From assembly GCF_021026315.1 (NCBI RefSeq), contig NZ_JAJNCX010000012.1, positions 1 to 64,000 on the forward strand: DNA of 64,000 nt, in the 5' to 3' direction. The translations under genes were made by a program, and so were the position numbers. Source of the DNA: Rhizobium sp. C4 (GTDB lineage: Bacteria > Pseudomonadota > Alphaproteobacteria > Rhizobiales > Rhizobiaceae). The notes beneath the pieces are model-generated. The model saw only the letters and a program-made list of their open reading frames with translations. It was not told the origin of the DNA and did no database searches. Shown piece after piece: positions 61,076 to 64,000 of this stretch. Every line of letters starts with the position of its first letter. The first letter of the stretch is position 1.

Positions 61076-61420
61076 GTGAAAATCTACTTTGATCGCAAGT
61101 CGGGTGATCTCATCATCGAGAGCCCTGAGGGACAGCGCTGCAGGGATTTCTTGGGAGTTTGCATCGGCGAGGCTGTTTTCGACACCGAGCCCACTGTAAG
61201 GGGCAGCACTCGCTGCATCGTGACAGGAAATTTTCTCGCAGTTCCGGGCACACGCGAAAGCCGCGATATCGAGTCGGAAATTCGCGCGCAGGGCAGATCG
61301 CATCTGGAGTTTTACTGGTGGCGCGACAAGACGTGGCCACTCCGTAAGGCGCGGCTGGCGTTCATTGCGAAACCACACGGTGGTTTTCCCACCTCAATGG
61401 CCGTTGACGGAGAAGTCTGA
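61076..61420 (+). CDS. Hypothetical protein downstream of the PLD gene
   Basis: A 114-residue frame from GTG at 61076 (MKIYFDRKSGDLIIESPEGQRCRDFLG). It is soluble, mixed strand and helix, with a WWRDKTWPLRKARLAF segment. No family is recognised. An ATG at 61029 opens a 16-codon leader frame that ends on the GTG (GTGA overlap), so translation may be coupled to that leader. It lies 50 bases after the PLD gene and is probably the third member of the operon. Confidence 0.5.
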   Translation: MKIYFDRKSGDLIIESPEGQRCRDFLGVCIGEAVFDTEPTVRGSTRCIVTGNFLAVPGTRESRDIESEIRAQGRSHLEFYWWRDKTWPLRKARLAFIAKPHGGFPTSMAVDGEV

Positions 61421-61669
61421 CCGGGGACGCCTTGGCACCATGCTTACAGGTCCAAGGTCTTGAGGCTGGGAACGTCGACAAGCAGCGGCCGTTACCTCTG
61501 TGACTGCCCAGTCTCCGATTTCAGTGTCATCCAGCACGCGGTCCTGGATCCCCTCGAAGCGATTGCGGTTGCAAGATTGTAGGCGACGTAGAGCAGCCGG
61601 AATATTCGATTGGGACCCCGCAAGTAGCCGAACCCCATGCCGAGCGGCGTCGTGATGTACGCTGCAGGC

Positions 61670-63475
61670 CTACTCAATGGCTTCCATCAAGTCATAACGA
61701 AAAATGTGCTCGGCAAGGATACTTGTCGTCTCGTACGGCTCGCCGATCCCATTGACCCGCCCGACTTCGGCAATCAAATGAAGGTTCTTTCGCGGGCGCG
61801 ATGCAATCACATATAGGAGCTTCTTGGCGCTATCCAGCGCATTAGGATCAGCGAAATGCGGAACCATGCCTTCGAGCAGCGCAAATGCTATTACGGAATC
61901 GAATTCAGCCCCTTTGACACCGTGAATGGTCGATATCGTGATTCCGGAACGCGTCGCGAACACGCGTCTGAACATCGCGATATTGGATACCGCTTGCACG
62001 CCGGCGTTTTCCAGCCGTTCGATTTGGATTCTCGAACGTTCGAAAAATGCCGTGCGATGATCACCGAGCGACGGAAACAGCGCGATATCGATCTCGAGCG
62101 CCAGCAGCAGCTCGTCAAAAAACAGTTCTAGGTATTCGAGGCCATCGTCGACCAGGATCTCGATTTGATTGCAGTGACGCAAAAGATCCCTTCGGGAAAC
62201 TTTCGACGTGTCGACACCTACGGACCGAAAATGCTCCAGCACCTCGCCGGCCCAGCGCATCCTTCGAACGAACATTTGCGGCTCTGGCCGGGTCAATGCC
62301 AGACGAGATACCTTGAACCAGATATTGTCTTGGTCTCGAGAAAACGGCGCCATGCCCGGGCCGTCAAAATTGTATTCGGGAAGCGCGGCCACGAGGCGTC
62401 GAGTTATCGCCGCCAGTTGCACCCATTGCGGTCCAACAACGCAGATTTCGTGCGGCGAAATTCCAAGCGTTTCGATATTGTGGCGAATGAGCCGCACGAT
62501 CTCATCATCCAGCTCTTGGTGATTGATCTCCTGGTCGAAGGAAATGAAGCTTCCGTAGTCGCGGTCTTTCCCAACAGCCTCAATGGCTGCCGGAGCGACG
62601 CAGTAGTTCGAGAAATAGCCGACGATCCTTTCGGAGGAGCGGTAATTGTTCGACAGGCTTTTCTCGGCGAGATCGATGCCAGCGCGCGCCGCGAATTCTG
62701 GCCGAGCCATCGCATAGCCGCCCAAGGAACCGTATATTGCCTGGTTGGGGTCCCCGACGATAAACGTTCTCGTGTTTCCGGCCGATGCCCTCAGAATGGC
62801 GGCAACAATTGCGTATTGGATCTCTTTGGTGTCCTGGTATTCGTCAACGAGGATGTAGCGGAATAGAGATCCGAGCAACACGGAAATCGAGGGTTTGCTG
62901 GCAATCAAGTCGTATGCGCAACTCAAGATCATCTCAAAGTCCAGTTGCCGGTGTTCCTGAAGCCGATCCCAATAGCGTTGCAGTACGGCTGTTGCTGCTG
63001 CTCGGCGGTTCGGATTTGCTCCCTCAAGCTGGAAACCAGCGGTCGTGAAATAATACCGACAATCCAGGGGGCGGACAAAATTCGGAGATTGTTGGCAGAG
63101 TTCCGTCAGGATGTCATCGGTTTCATGCTGGTCAATCACCCGGAACCCGTTGGCAAGACGATCATGATAGATAGCATAGGGTCTAATGATCCAGTCGAGA
63201 CAAAACGAATGGATCGTGCCGATCCAGAGGCGATCGGTCGACACCCCAAGCTTCTCGATACGTTCAGCAATCTCTTCGGCGGCACGATGCGTGTAGGTGA
63301 TGGCGACCACCCAATGGCGTTCGCTTTCCAGCTTCGACAGTTCGAGGGCGATCTTGTACGTTAGAGCTCTCGTCTTCCCACTCCCCGGACATGCGGCAAG
63401 GAAAATGCTCCCGTCATGAAGGACAGCATCCGTCTGCTCTTCATTGAGGTCGCCGTTTTGCCATACGAAAACCAT
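61670..63475 (-). CDS. gajB: Gabija helicase GajB-like (UvrD family)
   Basis: A 601-residue SF1 helicase from the ATG at 63475 (MVFVWQNGDLNEEQTDAVLHDG). It has Q motif LNEEQTDAV, Walker A AACPGSGKTRALTY (Lys34), TYTHRAAEEI, VDEYQDTKEIQ, VGDPNQAIYGSLGG, LSNNYRSSERI, STIHGVKGAEFDSV and LLYVIASRPRKNL. The ATG shares one base with the stop codon of the upstream OLD-nuclease gene (TGATG). An OLD nuclease followed by a UvrD-type helicase is the Gabija anti-phage system, in which GajA nicks phage DNA and GajB helps to trigger it. It is somewhat longer than B. cereus GajB. Confidence 0.85.
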   Translation of the reverse strand: MVFVWQNGDLNEEQTDAVLHDGSIFLAACPGSGKTRALTYKIALELSKLESERHWVVAITYTHRAAEEIAERIEKLGVSTDRLWIGTIHSFCLDWIIRPYAIYHDRLANGFRVIDQHETDDILTELCQQSPNFVRPLDCRYYFTTAGFQLEGANPNRRAAATAVLQRYWDRLQEHRQLDFEMILSCAYDLIASKPSISVLLGSLFRYILVDEYQDTKEIQYAIVAAILRASAGNTRTFIVGDPNQAIYGSLGGYAMARPEFAARAGIDLAEKSLSNNYRSSERIVGYFSNYCVAPAAIEAVGKDRDYGSFISFDQEINHQELDDEIVRLIRHNIETLGISPHEICVVGPQWVQLAAITRRLVAALPEYNFDGPGMAPFSRDQDNIWFKVSRLALTRPEPQMFVRRMRWAGEVLEHFRSVGVDTSKVSRRDLLRHCNQIEILVDDGLEYLELFFDELLLALEIDIALFPSLGDHRTAFFERSRIQIERLENAGVQAVSNIAMFRRVFATRSGITISTIHGVKGAEFDSVIAFALLEGMVPHFADPNALDSAKKLLYVIASRPRKNLHLIAEVGRVNGIGEPYETTSILAEHIFRYDLMEAIE

Positions 63476-64000
63476 CAGGCATGTCCCATGACGTCGATGA
63501 TGACGTCGCCGGCGACCGCTCCGATCAATGCTTCGCGGAGCGGCTCTGTCGCCAGCTCGCCAGCGCGGAATGATCTTACCTGCTCCCTGAGCTGCGCAAG
63601 CTGTGGGTCGCCGATCACCGCGGGATCCTGGTGAAATTTCAGGCGGTGCTCGATCATATTTGCGAGAACAGCGCGACCGATCGGTCGATGGGCGGAAAAG
63701 ATCGCTTCGACCAGATAGTCCGGGATGCGCGTCGAGGAGGATACCTGCTTGGCCATCTGGATTGCGAGCCAACCCTTGCCGGCATAATCCGCCATGGCAA
63801 GGATTCGACGACCAAACACTGCCGGATCGTTGGATCTCAATTCCGCAGTTGCAGCAACTATGGTCGGATTGTCCTTATAGACCGCGTTCAAGACTGAAAC
63901 AGCGAGTTCCCAGTTTCCCGCCGCCACGAAGTCGACTTCGAAGGTTCTCGGAGCATAATGGACGGACACCCAGTCGTTGCCGTCCTTGAACGTCGTCAGT
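63475..64000 (-). CDS. gajA: Gabija OLD-family nuclease GajA-like, C-terminus only
   Basis: The frame is open to the end of the window and reads ...TTFKDGNDWVSVHYAPRTFEVDFVAAGNWELAVSVLNAVY and on to VAGDVIIDVMGHA. The TFEVDFV and NWELA sequences and the helical end (RPIGRAVLANMIEH) fit the region after the Toprim domain in OLD-type ATP-dependent nucleases such as GajA. The ATPase and Toprim parts lie beyond the right edge. The call depends partly on the coupled helicase gene. Confidence 0.7.
   Translation of the reverse strand, partial: LTTFKDGNDWVSVHYAPRTFEVDFVAAGNWELAVSVLNAVYKDNPTIVAATAELRSNDPAVFGRRILAMADYAGKGWLAIQMAKQVSSSTRIPDYLVEAIFSAHRPIGRAVLANMIEHRLKFHQDPAVIGDPQLAQLREQVRSFRAGELATEPLREALIGAVAGDVIIDVMGHA

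Overview
The window looks like chromosome or a large replicon of an alphaproteobacterium, most likely a member of the Rhizobiaceae (Rhizobium/Agrobacterium/Shinella type). Supporting this are two LexA boxes of the alphaproteobacterial GTTC-N7-GTTC form, an acyl-homoserine-lactone LuxI/LuxR pair, IS21, IS5 and IS66 type elements common in rhizobia, and a GC-rich base composition. The genus is an inference; no rRNA or housekeeping marker is present.

Layout. 1-6000: an IS66-type fragment, a LysR remnant, and a minus-strand cluster for uptake and conversion of an amino acid (ornithine cyclodeaminase-like enzyme, ABC ATPase, permease, binding protein, class V aminotransferase, YheO/DauR-type regulator). 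6348-12385: a compact operon for the homogentisate route of tyrosine/phenylalanine breakdown (hppD, hmgA, fah, maiA, aromatic/aspartate-type aminotransferase) with a divergent Lrp/AsnC regulator. 12500-20700: mobile-element zone with a decayed IS5 transposase, an SOS-controlled block (zinc-ribbon protein, UvrD-type helicase, stump of an SRAP/YedK gene), one complete IS21 element, a second truncated istA, and a Fic protein with a replaced N-terminus. 21137-30130: a probable five-gene operon of three tandem secreted paralogues, a C39-peptidase/RHS protein and an AT-rich putative immunity gene, with a divergent secreted YD-repeat miniprotein. 30190-33360: an IS5-family element with frameshifted transposase, then luxR and luxI with a three-fold 14-bp repeat between them.

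33900-50234: accessory genes. These are an XRE regulator, a decayed recombinase, a lipoprotein, a three-domain cell-wall hydrolase, a Septu-like pair (HNH plus HNH-ATPase fusion), and a striking cluster of membrane protein, ComEC-type metallo-beta-lactamase and a cytoplasmic serine-protease/zinc-protease fusion, preceded by a PD-(D/E)XK nuclease and a small partner. 50801-57867: the complete cytochrome bd operon set (cydD, cydC, cydA, cydB, cydX) with FNR/FixK-type boxes and a divergent Rrf2 regulator. 58719-64000: defence genes. These are an Abi/HEPN protein fused to CBS repeats, a phospholipase D-like protein, a small partner, and a Gabija pair (UvrD helicase and the C-terminus of the OLD nuclease, running off the window).

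The best candidates for undescribed biology are the dual-protease/MBL/membrane cluster with its nuclease neighbours (42388-50234), the RHS operon with three tail-fibre-like secreted paralogues (21137-29231), and the Abi-CBS/PLD/small-protein trio (58719-61420). All functions are assigned by reading motifs; no database search was run.
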